Positions 45,236-56,058 of a DNA stretch of 64,000 nt are shown here, in pieces (positions within the stretch are counted from its first letter, which is position 1; every line of letters starts with the position of its first letter). The stretch is from Cordylochernes scorpioides. Taxonomy: Eukaryota; Arthropoda; Arachnida; Pseudoscorpiones; Chernetidae. Made by a program: the position numbers and the translations under genes. The notes under the pieces were generated by a model. The model saw only the letters and a list, made by a program, of their open reading frames with translations. It searched no databases and was not told the origin of the DNA. The stretch is from positions 135,797,500-135,861,499 of the forward strand of contig CP092865.1 in NCBI GenBank assembly GCA_030710605.1, given 5' to 3'.

Positions 45236-45507
45236 CTTTCAGGGAGAGAAGTGGTTTTCTTGTAATGTTTACTTTCTTCTCTGTTATTCAAATATTATCT
45301 CTTTTTTTTTTTCAGATAATAATGATATATCAAAAGGCAAACAGAGGAAAGTTCCCTGTGTATGTTATTATCTCATTGACTTTCTTCTGAAACAATGTGA
45401 AAGTTCAGTAGTGGCCAAAACTGTTAAACAAATCATTCTCTGAAATATGAACAGATTTCAATCTTCATTTAAATCATCTGTATCATAGTCACTCTTAATG
45501 GGAACAC

Positions 45508-45813
45508 TTTAAGGACACTCTGGCTATGCAACTAGGAGTTATCCTTTATAGAAAGGTTCTACTGTCCAATACGGGATTCGAACCCGGGATGTGTTTGTCG
45601 AAAACTGACAGTTCATACCACTGATAATCCTGGATCGGAGCCCTTACAGTGTACTATCAGCCGGGCCAGCTGAGCCCAAGTGTTTTAGCGAGCTTGTTAT
45701 TGCTCCCCCTCTTCTTTTTTCTTCCGGGCTTGGGACCAGCAAAGGCGGAGTTACTTATATAAGTATAAGGGAAGGTTCGTTATATCCAGGGTTCGTATTA
45801 GCAGGGTTTTACT
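45508..45813. repeat. Cluster of repeat fragments
   Basis: MITE A end (45508-45563), a minus-strand tRNA B-box-like GGGTTCGAATCCCG at about 45570 from a SINE, an R370 piece (45630-45745), and a pogo-like terminus (45767-45813, ending AGCAGGGTTTTACTG). Confidence 0.6.
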
Positions 45814-45841
45814 GTAATTTATTTAATATTTATTCTTTTGT

Positions 45842-45875
45842 CTGATGATGGTAACAATGCTGTTGTCGAAACATC
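45842..45875 (+). ncRNA. Hammerhead motif, type 1, weakened
   Basis: CUGAUGA and stem II kept, but GAAACAUC breaks the ACGU palindrome; probably inactive. Confidence 0.4.
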
Positions 45876-47120
45876 ACACACTTTTGTATTATTTGGATTA
45901 GGTCTTATTTTCTTGTATCTATATTAAGTTTGCTTATATAAATGAATTCCAATAACAAAACTTTCTCTTACATAAAATCAACTTTTTCCTCTTCAATCTA
46001 ACAACACCACATTATTACTCGAAGAGATTCAGTAAGTAAAAATAATCAGAGTTCCAAAATAACGAACTTTGGACAAAGACCCAATGTTCTGTTTTAATAT
46101 CATAAAAAAAAAAAAACTCCAGTTAAGCAGTTGAGTTGATAAGACAGTTTATTGAGATAACTCTTTATCTTAAGCATACGTTTCAAAGTGGCCAGGAAAA
46201 ATTGGAAGATAAGGAAAGGCCAGGCCATTACATTTACATTAGCAATGAAAAACTCATCCTAAAATAAAGATAAATGTTAAAAGAATTTTATTGTTTTGAC
46301 TGTCAAAATACTTGTTGATGAACTAAAGTGTTGATAGGAAGACATTTTATCAAATTGTTGGGGAAAACTTGGAGGAAGTTGCTTCTGCATTTTTCATCTG
46401 ATGACCAAAAACATTAGGGAGTTGAATATGCAAAAGACACCCATAAAACACCTAGTAAAAACAAAATATTCATCAATTCAATTGTGAAATGGGATGAAAC
46501 CTGGTGTTTTTCACTCTAATCTTACAATTAAACCACAAAGTGGTAAATGGAAATCAACAGGCTCATCAAAAGGCAAAAAAAGTTATTCTTCAAAAATCAA
46601 AGGTAAGGACACTACTGTGAGGCATATTTATACACCATGTCCTTGAAGAACAAATTATTAATGCTACTTATCATTTGGGAATCATGAGATGGCTTGAAAG
46701 AGGATTCTTCAAGTACGGCCGGAATATTCAAAATTGAGCAATTGGTTCCTTGACAATGCTCACAGGGCAGACATTCAATTGTGAGATTGGATGAAAACCC
46801 AGTGTTTTTCCCTTTAATTCTACAACTAAACCACAAAGTGGTAAATGAAAATCAACAGGCTCATCAAAAGACAAAAAAAAAAGTTTTTCTTCAAAAGTCA
46901 AATGTAAGAACACTGCTGGTGTATTTATGCACCATGTCCTTGAAGAACAAACTATTAATGATATCATTTGGGAAATATGAGATGGCTTGGAAGAGGATTC
47001 TTCAAGTACGACCGGAATATTCAAAATTGAGCAATTGGTTCCTTGACAATGCCCCTGCTCACAGGGAAGGAGTTGTACAAGGTGTATTGGCCAAGTATAT
47101 GTATCCTTGATCATCTAGTC

Positions 47121-47450
47121 CAGTGATTCTCAACCTTTTTTTTGTTGCGGCATTATTTTAAAGATTTGAAAATTTGGCGGCACAATTTTAGAATTTCGCG
47201 GCACACTTTTGCTAACTTGAATGCAAGAAAATTCAAATTATGTATCAATATTTCTATGCAAAATATAAGTAATATACATCTCTAACATTCAATTTGCTAA
47301 TTTCGTTATTTTAAAAAGTAAAAAAATGAAAAAGAAAAAAAGAAAAACCAATACAAACGTGAACATAATCATATGACTAAAATTCGGTGGCACATTTTTA
47401 GAATTTCGCGGCACACAAAATTACCGCGGCACATTGGTTGAGAATCACTG
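47121..47450. mobile_element. Non-autonomous hAT MITE, 330 bp
   Basis: CAGTGATTCTCAACC and GGTTGAGAATCACTG are perfect inverted ends, with 8-bp duplication ATCTAGTC (47113-47120, 47451-47458). Charlie-like termini and GCGGCACA subterminal repeats. It interrupts the mariner relic, so it is younger. Confidence 0.95.
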
Positions 47451-47483
47451 ATCTAGTCTATTACCCTGAATTTGAATACCTGT

Positions 47484-47592
47484 ACAAGAAAATAAGACCT
47501 AATCCATTTTTGTCTATTTTCTTGTAGTTCTTTTGGATTAGGTCTTATTTTCTTGTAGTTCTAATCTATAATCCAAATTCTGCTTTATCATT
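47484..47592. repeat. Hammerhead-family remnant without ribozyme core
   Basis: Both inverted ends (CAAGAAAATAAGACC, GGTCTTATTTTCTTG) and the AATCCAAATTCTGCTTTATC extension remain, but the central motif is almost entirely deleted. Also inside the mariner relic. Confidence 0.65.
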
Positions 47593-47865
47593 GAATCCCT
47601 GTAATTAATTCTTGTTTCCCAAACTTAAGATCCCATTGAAAGAATGCATGTTTGATGATATTGAAGACATTCAAAGGTCTGTAACATCAACCCTATTGGG
47701 GCTTATCACAAGAATGGGCGTAGAAGTCTTTTGCTTCGTTGTTGGACCGGCCAATTGGTGTATCATTGAAGAAGGGTTGTACTTGGGATAAACTAGTAGT
47801 AAACTAAAAATGTTTATTTTCAAATAATGACATCACTCCGACTATTTAATTATCAGAAATTAGAA

Positions 47866-47980
47866 ACACAAGACCAAATCTAAATAAATAAATAGTTACC
47901 AAAACATCACACTATTTATTTATTTATTTGGATTTGGTCTTATTACCTTATGTTTATAATCCAAATTGTACAGTATCATT
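47866..47980. repeat. Hammerhead-family remnant, GGTCTTATTACCTTATG variant
   Basis: AACACAAGACCAAATC and GGATTTGGTCTTATTACC ends surround a shrunken core that retains only a short ACCAAAACATCACAC block. Confidence 0.6.
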
Positions 47981-48432
47981 ATCAGAGGTTGTATATATCT
48001 ATCTATAGGTCTCTCCACACAAGAAGGAGAATATAAATTCTGAGACCAATCCAAACAAAATAGAAGTATGAGATTACATTGGGAAATTTTTCAAATGACC
48101 TAACCTTACTATTGTTTATACGGGGTCACAAAGTCTCTTGTACCTATTGGAGGTTTCAAAATATGTAATTTCACATAGTGCTGCTACCATAGACTTATCT
48201 TTCAGAACTAGGGTTGGTTATGGGAATAGGATGAGAGCAGATTTCTGGCAGGCTGGTGTCTGTCTGTGTCTTGTCTTTAATCATCTCTTCAGCCTTCCTT
48301 AATTTCATGTATTTAATTTTAAATATATAACTTTTTTTCAAGCTACCACACATCTAGGCAACTTAATTTTAAAACATCAGTTAAAACATTTTTGTTCATT
48401 TAAGTAACTCACAGCCTCTCTCTTTTGTAGCT

Positions 48433-48583
48433 CACATTTGTAAGTGCAAAGTTGAACTGCTTTTCACATGTGTAGACATGTGGTGCACTTACAGTAAAAG
48501 CAGTTGCCTATTTCTACCCACCATGATTATCTTGGCCTGTACCACGTGGACTAGGGATAAACATAAAAAAAAAAAAAAAACAG
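48433..48583 (+). mobile_element. SINE family 1, 3' fragment
   Basis: Starts within the body at CACATTTGTAAGTGCAAAG and ends GGGATAAACA plus poly(A), as a 5'-truncated insertion would. Confidence 0.8.
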
Positions 48584-48612
48584 CCTCTCTTATACATAAA
48601 CCTATCTTAGGA

Positions 48613-48984
48613 ACAGTAGAAGCTTTGTGAGAGGACACCCTCACTATAGGACATCTCTCTACAAAGGACAGTTTTCAGCGGCAAAATTTTCATTTTGATT
48701 AACACTCATGAACAAAACTTAAGGAAGTGGAAAGTCTGATGTTGCCGGTCTTCTTTTTTTTGGAGACAGAGACAATTTTGTTCACACTTGTTTATCTCAT
48801 GTGTCTTCAATAAAGGTCACTGTATATCAAATATCTTTCAGAGTTATTGTCTGAATCCCAACATGCTAAAAGGTACAACTTTATTTTTGTCCATGAGTGT
48901 ATTAGCAACTCTCTGGTAAGAGGATACCTCTCTTTTAAAGACACTTTGGCTCTGCAACTTAGTATTATTCTTTACAGAGAGAAT
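48613..48984. mobile_element. MITE family A split by Tc1-like MITE
   Basis: CAGTAGAAGCTTTGTGAGAGG start; halves rejoin at TA (48700-48701, 48900-48901). Confidence 0.8.
48702..48899. mobile_element. Tc1-like MITE, ~198 bp
   Basis: CACTCATGAACAAAACTTAAG start, inverse TTTTGTCCATGAGTG end, TA target site. No coding sequence. Confidence 0.85.
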
Positions 48985-49756
48985 TAATATTTCAATAAAG
49001 CTGGTAGCTCCACATAAGGGGTGAACAGAGAGAAAATGTATGGAGAGAAAGAGAGTTGTATGTTAATGATGTTATATAAAACAGACATAAAAGGACATCT
49101 TATATAAATAACTTGGGAACAAGAATTGATGATCTTTGGTAGGGATCTAATAGATCTGGGAAATGTCTTCCCATTCTGCCAGTAGCTGGAATGTTGGGGA
49201 CACTTCAACTAAGTATTGAATAAATACCTTGAGATGAAATATAATTCAAATTAATTAACACTTCAACCAAGTTGCAGTCACATCATATCTAACCTTGCAT
49301 TAATTGAATTTTTGGCAGTTTTTCCTTCTTAATTTTATGAAAATATATATTGGATGACTTATACAGTAGAAGTTGTATAATTCAAACGTCTTTAATTCGA
49401 ATATTTATCTTGGTCCCTAGAATTTCCTATAAATAGAATTTCAGTTTTTAATTCAACAGTGTGGTTACCGAAACGTCATACGCTATTTATTTATTTAGAT
49501 TTGGTCTTATTAAATTGTGTACACAACTCTAATAAAATTTCTTGTAAGTAATGTGGCACTAAATTGTATCAAATAAAAACCACTAGATTCAAACTTATTT
49601 AATATAGAATGGTCAATGCCTCGGAGATAAACAAACACTGCACACTGATTGGCTAATGAACCCCATGCTGGTCGGTTAATTAAGGTCATGTGGCAGCAAA
49701 CAGCTAATCAGAGCACAAATAAAAAAGACATAAACCTTCACATAAACAAATATATA

Positions 49757-49928
49757 ATAGAACCTCCTTGTAAAGGACTCCTAGTTGCAGAGCCAAGTGT
49801 CTTTTATGGAGACCTGTCCTTTTACCAGAGAGTTGCCTAGTACTAAAAATGGTGATTTTGGCAATTAAAATTGTCCTTTGTGGAGAGGTTTCTTCTAGCA
49901 AAAAGTCCTTTCACAGAGGTTCTACTGT
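49757..49928. mobile_element. MITE family A
   Basis: AATAGAACCTCCTTGTAAAGG start, GTTCTACTG end. Upstream at 49371 lies a different half-terminus, CAGTAGAAGTTGTATAATTC. Confidence 0.8.
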
Positions 49929-50060
49929 ATATTGTCTAAACCATCTTTTAACTCATCAAATTTGAGAAAAAAAAAGAAAGAAAGAAGTACAGGTAGGGTA
50001 CAACTTTATAAATACAGGCAGAAACAAGAAGCTCACTACTAATAACTTTTGTTGTTGCAG

Positions 50061-50115
50061 ACCCTCCATGATGAAGGTGGATGACTCTGGCTTCATCAGC
50101 AAGATGAAAGCTTCC
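50061..50115 (+). CDS. POR: NADPH-cytochrome P450 reductase, coding exon 2
   Basis: A 55-base exon between TTGTTGTTGCAG and GTAAGT. Its first base completes Glu60; then 18 codons read PSMMKVDDSGFISKMKAS. This is the linker between membrane anchor and FMN domain, matching the short SSFVEKMKKT-type exon of vertebrate PORs in place and size. It ends in phase 0, as exon 3 requires. Identified from splice phase and family resemblance; too short to stand alone. Confidence 0.9.
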
Positions 50116-50278
50116 GTAAGTCCCCTCTTCCAGCCTCTCCATTAATTCTCACATATAAGAAATATTAAAGCACACACATTTAATTTACACGTAAAACAAA
50201 CTTCTATTTTTCTTACTGTGATGAAAAATGGGTGGTGAACCCTCCCAGCGGTTTCACTAATTTAATCCACCAGACCGC

Positions 50279-50452
50279 AATAGAAGCTCTCTGTAAAGGA
50301 CAACTAATTGCAGAGCCAAAGTGTCCTTTAGAGAGAGGTGTCCTCTTACCGGAGAGTTGCTAAATAGTAAAAATGGTAATTTTGGTAATGAAAACTGTCC
50401 TTTATAGAGAGGTGTCCTCTAGCGCGAGTGTCCTCTCATGAAGGTTCTACTG
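50279..50452. mobile_element. MITE family A
   Basis: GCAATAGAAGCTCTCTGTAAAGG-like start and AGGTTCTACTG end, 160 bases past POR exon 2. Confidence 0.8.
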
Positions 50453-50960
50453 TATATGCTTATTTATGTGTAAAAGAAACATTCATGCTTTCATTTCTTA
50501 TATATAGATGACACATTATTGCCTTATAATAAATTCCATGTGTGAATTTGCCTATAGAATGTTCAATATGGCAGTTCTTGAGATTAAGCACATTTTATAT
50601 ATTACATATATATATTGTGTTAGAATTATTTTTGTGTTTTGTTGTTGAAAAGAGGTGCAGTCGTGAAAAAGTAAAGATAATTATTTACCTTTCAAGTAGA
50701 TTTTATTTTTGAATTACTTGAAGTAAATTACACATAAAATTATTTATATCACAGTAATATAAAATTTATAAAATGAATTCTATATTCGTGAATTTTATTA
50801 GAAAAGGTAGGGTTAACTATACATATTTACAACAATAATAATTAAAGTGGTATGTTCTGCATCTATGGTCAAATATGTAAAACAGTCAATGAATGAAAAT
50901 AAAATATATGTTTTTAAAAAAATAAAATAATTGTATTTTAGATTATATAATATATACATA
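50453..50960. other. AT-rich intronic DNA, nothing recognised
   Basis: No repeat family, motif or credible frame seen. Confidence 0.5.
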
Positions 50961-51387
50961 CAGTAAAAACCTGTCTTGGGAGTTTGCTCTTGGTTCCAAG
51001 CAAAAATACACTCAAGATAGGTTTGACTTCTAAGACAGGTTCATTAAATTGGTTACAACAAACCCAAAACTTTTCTTTCTTACTCACAAAAAAAAAATCA
51101 ATGATACTTTTAAAATTTAGCTATTAGGGGGCTTAAAATATTTAGGAGTGATTGTGTTAAACAGGGTCAAATACCAGAAGAAAATTAAATTGATGGAAAA
51201 TAGAGGTTAATGATTTGTGCAATGGTGGACATTCCTTTTTTCCTCACCATACACTTATCAATTAAAAAAAAAAATATTGGTAGAAAAAAATCCTTCTTTG
51301 AGTCTCTTTATTATTAATTTCTTCAAGGTTCTTGCATACCAATTGACTGATACTGAATGTCTACTGACTTGAAAGAAGGTAGTGAGT

Positions 51388-51915
51388 GATAAAGCACAAT
51401 TTGGATTATAGATTATAATACAAGAAAATAAGACCTAATCCAAATAATTTATTAGTGTGTGACATTTCGGCAACAACATTGTCACCATCATCAAACAAAA
51501 GAATAAATGAGTAGAGGAGAGCTTCAGATCCTGAACTCTTTAAAATAGAATCTTCAAGTGATGGCATCAACATTGATATTCACTTTGGAATTCATTTTCT
51601 TCAGTTCATAGGAAGAATAACTTCTTAGGTGTATTGAAGTCCATCAAAAATGATAAAGCACAATTTGGATTATAGATTAAAATACAAGAAAATAAGACCT
51701 AATCCAAATAATTTATTTGTGTGTGACATTTCGGCAACAACATTGTCACCATCATCAAACAAAAGAATAAATGAGTAGAGGAGAGCTTCAGATCCTGAAC
51801 TCTTTAAAATAGAATCTTCAAGTGATGGCATCAACATTGATATTCACTTTGGAATTAATTTTCTTCAGTTCATAGGAAGAATAACTTCTTAGGTCCATTG
51901 AAGTCCATCAAAAAT
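51388..51915 (-). repeat. Direct tandem dimer of 264-bp hammerhead-containing unit
   Basis: Units 51388-51651 and 51652-51915 are nearly identical and each starts GATAAAGCACAATTTGG. Each has a minus-strand motif with UUGAUGA, so the essential C of CUGANGA is changed, plus GAAAUGUC. The rest of the unit (GAGAGCTTCAGATCC onward) is unrelated to other copies. A third start at 51916 leads into an inverted pair ending 52077. Confidence 0.85.
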
Positions 51916-52077
51916 GATAAAGCACAATTTGGATTATAGATTAAAATACAAGAAAATAAGACCTAATCCAAATAATTTCGGATTTAATTTCGGCAACAAC
52001 ATTGTCACCATGATGACAATGTTGTTGCCAAAACGTCACACACTAATAAATTATTTAGATTAGGTCTTATTTTCTTG
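51916..52077. repeat. Hammerhead inverted pair closing the tandem
   Basis: Minus and plus half-motifs overlap around CACCATGATGACAATG so that the two cores share bases; ends CAAGAAAATAAGACC / GGTCTTATTTTCTTG. Confidence 0.7.
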
Positions 52078-52626
52078 AAGGATAGTGAGCTAAATGGTGG
52101 CAGAATGTCTATGTGATGGCAGTTCTCTTGGGTGTTGTCACATCATCTAACACTTCACTTTGTTTGGTCACACACCAGAATGTTGTAACTTCTTTCAATT
52201 TTTTTCTAGCGTTTCTAGTTAGCAACCCCAACATAAACCCAGGTGTAAAATAATCCAGCAACCAAGTCAGTACGGACATTGTCTCACCTGAAACTTACTC
52301 TTTACATGTAAGAGACAAAAATCCTTCACTGGTGTTGAATTACCTCAACTTAAAAATAGGAATGTTTTAGTCAGGGTTTATCAATTAAAAACTACAAATA
52401 TTTTATCACAATATATTTCCTTTTATTTTTATTGCAAGCTTTCAAGCGATAATCGCTCTTCAACAGGCTTAATTAAAACATTTGACTATTTCTTACAAGA
52501 AATGCAATTTAAAAATGAAAAGAAACTCATTGTAAGAAAATATTTGCAGTTTTTAAATGCTTTTCACAATTTTTTCTTGAAACATGGTTTGTCAATGGAT
52601 GTCAATGCTTCATTACCATTTAGGTT
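52078..52626. other. Intronic DNA with one decayed type-3 motif
   Basis: At 52437-52475 the minus strand reads CUGUUGA, an AGCGAUUAUCGCU hairpin and GAAAGCUUGC, a mutated relative of 27200. Otherwise nothing recognised. Confidence 0.45.
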
Positions 52627-52955
52627 CTTTTTTTTTTTTTTTGCTTATCCCTAGTACACTTGGTACAGGCCATGATAATCATGGTGGGTAGAAATAGGGG
52701 ACTGCTTTTACTGGAAGTGCACAACATGTCTACAGATTTGAAAAGCAGTTTGACTTTGCACTTACAAATGTGCCAGGGCCCCATTTGGTTACTTTCACTC
52801 TCTGGTGGAGTTGGACTTTTGCAAGAATCGGAGGCCATTGGAGCATCTTTAAATTTTTTTATATATATATCAGAAAAAAATGTCCAATGCGGGAATCGAA
52901 CTTGGGTCATAGTGATCGAAAACCAACAGTTTGGACCATCCTTCCACCGACCCCC
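52627..52955 (-). mobile_element. SINE family 1, full length
   Basis: Target duplication TTACCATTTAGGTT / TTACCATTTTGGTT. A TATATATA insertion sits in the A-rich middle. B-box-like AGTTCGATTCCC has diverged. Confidence 0.85.
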
Positions 52956-53010
52956 TTACCATTTTGGTTTAGTCTTTTTCACTGATTCTTTATATATACA
53001 AATCTGATAC

Positions 53011-53174
53011 AGTAGAACCTCCATGAGAGGACAGCACTTCATAAAGGTCAGTTTTTATCACCAAATTCAACACTTTTGTTAATTATCAACTCTATGGTAA
53101 GAGGCCACCTCTCCCTAAAGGACACCCTGGGTTCTGTAATTCGGTGTTGTTCTTTACAGAGAGTTTGGCAACTA
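53011..53174. mobile_element. MITE family A, one end decayed
   Basis: CAGTAGAACCTCCATGAGAGG start; distal end degraded after TTTACAGAGAG. The following 53180-53730 is AT-rich with nothing recognised. Confidence 0.7.
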
Positions 53175-53737
53175 TAGTACTTATTATCCTTTTTTCTCCT
53201 ATACCTCAACTATCCAATTTATTATGTTAGACAAGAAGGATATATTCAGATTTCTATAATTATATATTGCCTAATTCTAGAATTATATTATAATTTTGTT
53301 AATTATATTTCTCTTTCTATATTTATATATTATTTCCATAAGTTATTATAATAAAAAAATTCTAAATTAGATTTCTAAAATCCATACAAGATGTTGCAGT
53401 AGCCTAATTATCTTTTAGAGGAAGAGTTCTCGTTACTTTGATCCAATGTAAGGGCTGTAATATCATGGTAAGCAGCACTCTATACTGGAAGTTCACCAGT
53501 GCTCTTGCAAGTTGCCAGAACCCTTGTTAGACTTTCTGCATGCACTCATTGATGTTGGCTCCTTAGATATCTAGAATAAAATTGGTTATAATAAAACCCA
53601 AACTATCCTTTTTTCATGAAAATTCAATAATGCTGTCGTAATATAGGATATTAAATATATTTTCAGACTTTAGGAGCTTAAAAAAAATGTAGATATGAAT
53701 GTATTAGATAGATACCTAAGAAAACTAAATTATTGAA

Positions 53738-54048
53738 AGCAAATGCAAGTAACCAAATGGGGCTCTGTCACATTTGTAAGTGCAAAGTCAAACTGCTTTT
53801 CACATGTGTAGACATGTGGTGCACTTACACTAAAAGCAGTCACCAACTTCTACCCACCATGATTATCATCAAGCGAGTGCAAGTAACCAAACGGAGCTCT
53901 GGCACATTTGTAAGTGCAAAGTCGAACTGCTTTTCACACGTATAGACATGTGGTGCACTTACAGTAAAAGCAGTCCCCTAATTCTACCCACCATGATTAT
54001 CATGGCCAGTACCACATGTACTAAGTAGGGATAAGCAACAAAAAAAAA
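53738..54048 (+). repeat. Two SINE family 1 fragments in tandem
   Basis: The block from GCAAGTAACCAAATGGGGC to CCACCATGATTATCAT occurs twice; only the second has the GGGATAAGCA poly(A) tail. Likely unequal crossing-over inside a SINE. Confidence 0.75.
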
Positions 54049-54502
54049 GCGAGCTGCCTCTTTAATTCCTAAGAGAGAGGGAGGAAAACTCTCAAGGTGA
54101 CTTCTAAAACAGGTTTTACTGTATTATTCCAATTTGATGACTTTTACTGATGTAGGATATTTTAAAAATTTCCATAAAATATGGCTTGAATTCTAGAAGC
54201 CAGAGAATAGAGAGACTCTTGTTACAAAACTCGAACACAATGGGTGATTTGTTTTCTATTTGAGGAACTCAATATTTTATTACGCAGTTATTATAACAAC
54301 ATCACAAGATTCTTATGTCATTGTTAGAGCCATGATTGAAACAATATATTTGATGTCGTACCCAAGTTTCTTTTACAAAAAGGCTGTTCTGACTGACAAG
54401 GTTCAACTTTAAATTGGATTTTATATGTAAAAACTGTTGTAAATTTGATTTTCTTTTTTTTTTCTCAAATTTAACGAGTTAAAAGATGGTTTAGGCAATA
54501 TA

Positions 54503-54685
54503 CAATAGAACCTCCATACGAGGACACCCACGCTAGAAGACACCTCTCTACAAAGAACAGTTTTCATTTTCCAAATTACCATTTTTGCAATTTAGAAACT
54601 CTCCGGTAAGAGGATACCTCTCCCAAAAAAAAAAAAACAGTTTGGCTCTGCAATTAGTTGTCCTTTACAGGGAGGTTCTACTGTA
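54503..54685. mobile_element. MITE family A
   Basis: CAATAGAACCTCCATACGAGG start, GTTCTACTG end, with an A-run at 54625. Confidence 0.85.
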
Positions 54686-54805
54686 TAACACAATATGAGA
54701 TTAAATTGCAAGATCACCTTGGATCTTGGTGTGTAACAAGTTTGCTAGGTTTCAACAGAATAGAGAAATTCTGAAAATAGAGCAATCCATACTTATATCA
54801 TTAGA

Positions 54806-54941
54806 TAGTAAAAAGGCATATAATGGATTGAATAAAAGATTTATTTGCCAAAATGTAATGCCTCGAAAAAGTTGGCGTTCAGCCAGCCGAAATATTGGCA
54901 AATAAATCTTTTATTCAATCCAATATATGCCTTTTTACTAT
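54806..54941. repeat. ~50-bp-arm hairpin
   Basis: GATAGTAAAAAGGCATAT to GATTTATTTGCCAA is repeated inverted at 54891-54941. A small central loop contains CGAAATATTGGC. Not seen elsewhere. Confidence 0.75.
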
Positions 54942-55005
54942 CTAAAGAATAGAGGATTGTAAGCCACTTACTGTAAGCCACACATGACTATTTCCCTCTC
55001 GACAG

Positions 55006-55090
55006 CTTTTACTGAGTCCTCCCTCAACTTGGATTCTCCATTGAATGGCAGCATTAAGGAACTTTTGGTTTGGCCCACTCATCTTCCAAG
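55006..55090 (+). other. Exon-like 85-bp segment in POR intron 2
   Basis: Preceded by CCCTCTCGACAG and followed by GTAAAT, with one open frame (FTESSLNLDSPLNGSIKELL). In POR phase it meets TGA after 12 codons, so it cannot be a coding cassette of POR. The reverse strand is also open (KFLNAAIQWRIQVEGG). Either a chance match, a poison exon or a transposon scrap. Confidence 0.15.
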
Positions 55091-55165
55091 GTAAATATAT
55101 TCCAAATGTTAATTATATAAATTAGATATATACATGATGTAGCATGCCATTTTATTATCATCATT

Positions 55166-55357
55166 GCAAAAGTCCAAACCCACCAGCGAGTGCAAATAAC
55201 CAAACAGGGCTCTGGCACATTCGTAAGTGCAAAGTCAAACTGCTTTACACATGTGTAGACATGCAGTGCACTTATAGTAAAAGAAGTTGCCTACCTCTAC
55301 CCACCATGATTATCATGGCCTGTACCACGTGTACTAGGGATAAGCAAAAAATGAAAA
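55166..55357 (+). mobile_element. SINE family 1, 5'-truncated
   Basis: TTGCAAAAGTCC start through GGGATAAGCA tail. Confidence 0.8.
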
Positions 55358-55359
55358 AG

Positions 55360-55847
55360 ATTTATACAGTGTAACCTCAAGGCAATAAGAACAAATTCAA
55401 ATAAATGGTATGTGGAGTTTGGTAACATCATTGTTACCATCATCAGACAAAAATGTCAAATGAACACAGGCCTCCACACAGCTGAGATGGTGGAAGCCTC
55501 ACTTCTACCACCAGGAAGAAGAAAGGGTCATGTTGATATATTAAAGGAAATCTCTTTTCCTTCAACACTTCCACTGACCTTTTTCAAATTGAAATCTCCT
55601 TGCCTGTCACATTCATACACTCACTTGATGGCCGAACTTCCTCATTGTGAAGGATTCTGCTGCTGACAACGTGGGTTATAAACATTTTAATTTCACTTGC
55701 TGATCGCAACTTTCTGTCATCTTTCTAACAGAATAAACAATCGCATTTTTTGTTGTTTTGCTAAATCATCTCCATCTCTTCCTCAGGGATCTCATTTTAG
55801 CCTGAAGAAGGTGGCAGAGGAAACATTGGAACAATAAAATAGAAGTA
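55360..55847. other. Repeat-poor intronic DNA with hammerhead scraps
   Basis: 55408-55450 is a minus-strand type-1 fragment with intact CUGAUGA but GAAAC lost. 55802-55842 reads CUGAAGAAGG then GGAAACAUUGG, a Penelope-like 3' end style at best. Nothing else recognised. Confidence 0.4.
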
Positions 55848-56038
55848 ATGATAATGCACAATTTGTATTATATATTATAAACACAAAGTAATAAGACCAA
55901 ATCCAAATAAATAAATAGTGTGTGACATTTCGGTAACAGCGTTGTTACAATCTTCTTTGTCTAAAGATGGTAACAACGCTGTTACCGAAATGTCACACAC
56001 TATTTATTTATTTGGATTTGGTCTTATTACCTTGTGTT
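55848..56038. mobile_element. Hammerhead-bearing head-to-head element, 191 bp
   Basis: Bounded by an exact 13-bp duplication TAAAATAGAAGTA (55835-55847, 56039-56051). CACAAAGTAATAAGACC / GGTCTTATTACCTTGTG ends. The two opposed motifs have good stem II, but CUAAAGA and GAAAUGUC weaken the plus one and the minus one has lost CUGANGA. Confidence 0.85.
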
Positions 56039-56058
56039 TAAAATAGAAGTAGAAAGTT

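Larger units (their letters stand above)
46380..47790 (+). pseudogene. mariner-type transposase relic
   Basis: Fragments in order: WDET, then SGKWKSTGSSKGKKSYSSK, LSNWFLDNAPAH (DDE-family catalytic block), and, after two later insertions, FLFPKLKIPLKECMFDDIED followed by IQRSVTSTLL. This order and wording match mariner transposases. About 46490-46765 and 46766-47105 are tandem duplicates of the same catalytic-region segment. Many stops and shifts; certainly dead. It lies in POR intron 1. Confidence 0.85.
39351..50060 (+). other. POR: POR intron 1 (10.7 kb)
   Basis: GTAAGT donor and TTGTTGTTGCAG acceptor. It holds the MITE-SINE-hAT nest, a mariner relic and several MITEs. At 39890-39960 a block with GACGGGAGAGGAGCCCTATG recalls the dispersed repeat at 18040 and 28008; otherwise 39776-40390 shows nothing recognisable. 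Confidence 0.9.
50961..54121. mobile_element. Possible 3.2-kb element bounded by CAGTAAAA(A)CCTGTCTT ends
   Basis: CAGTAAAAACCTGTCTTGG at 50961 and CTAAAACAGGTTTTACTG ending 54121 are inverted and each meets TA. Between them lie younger SINEs, MITEs and a hammerhead tandem, and no transposase. Could instead be two unrelated solo ends. Confidence 0.4.
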
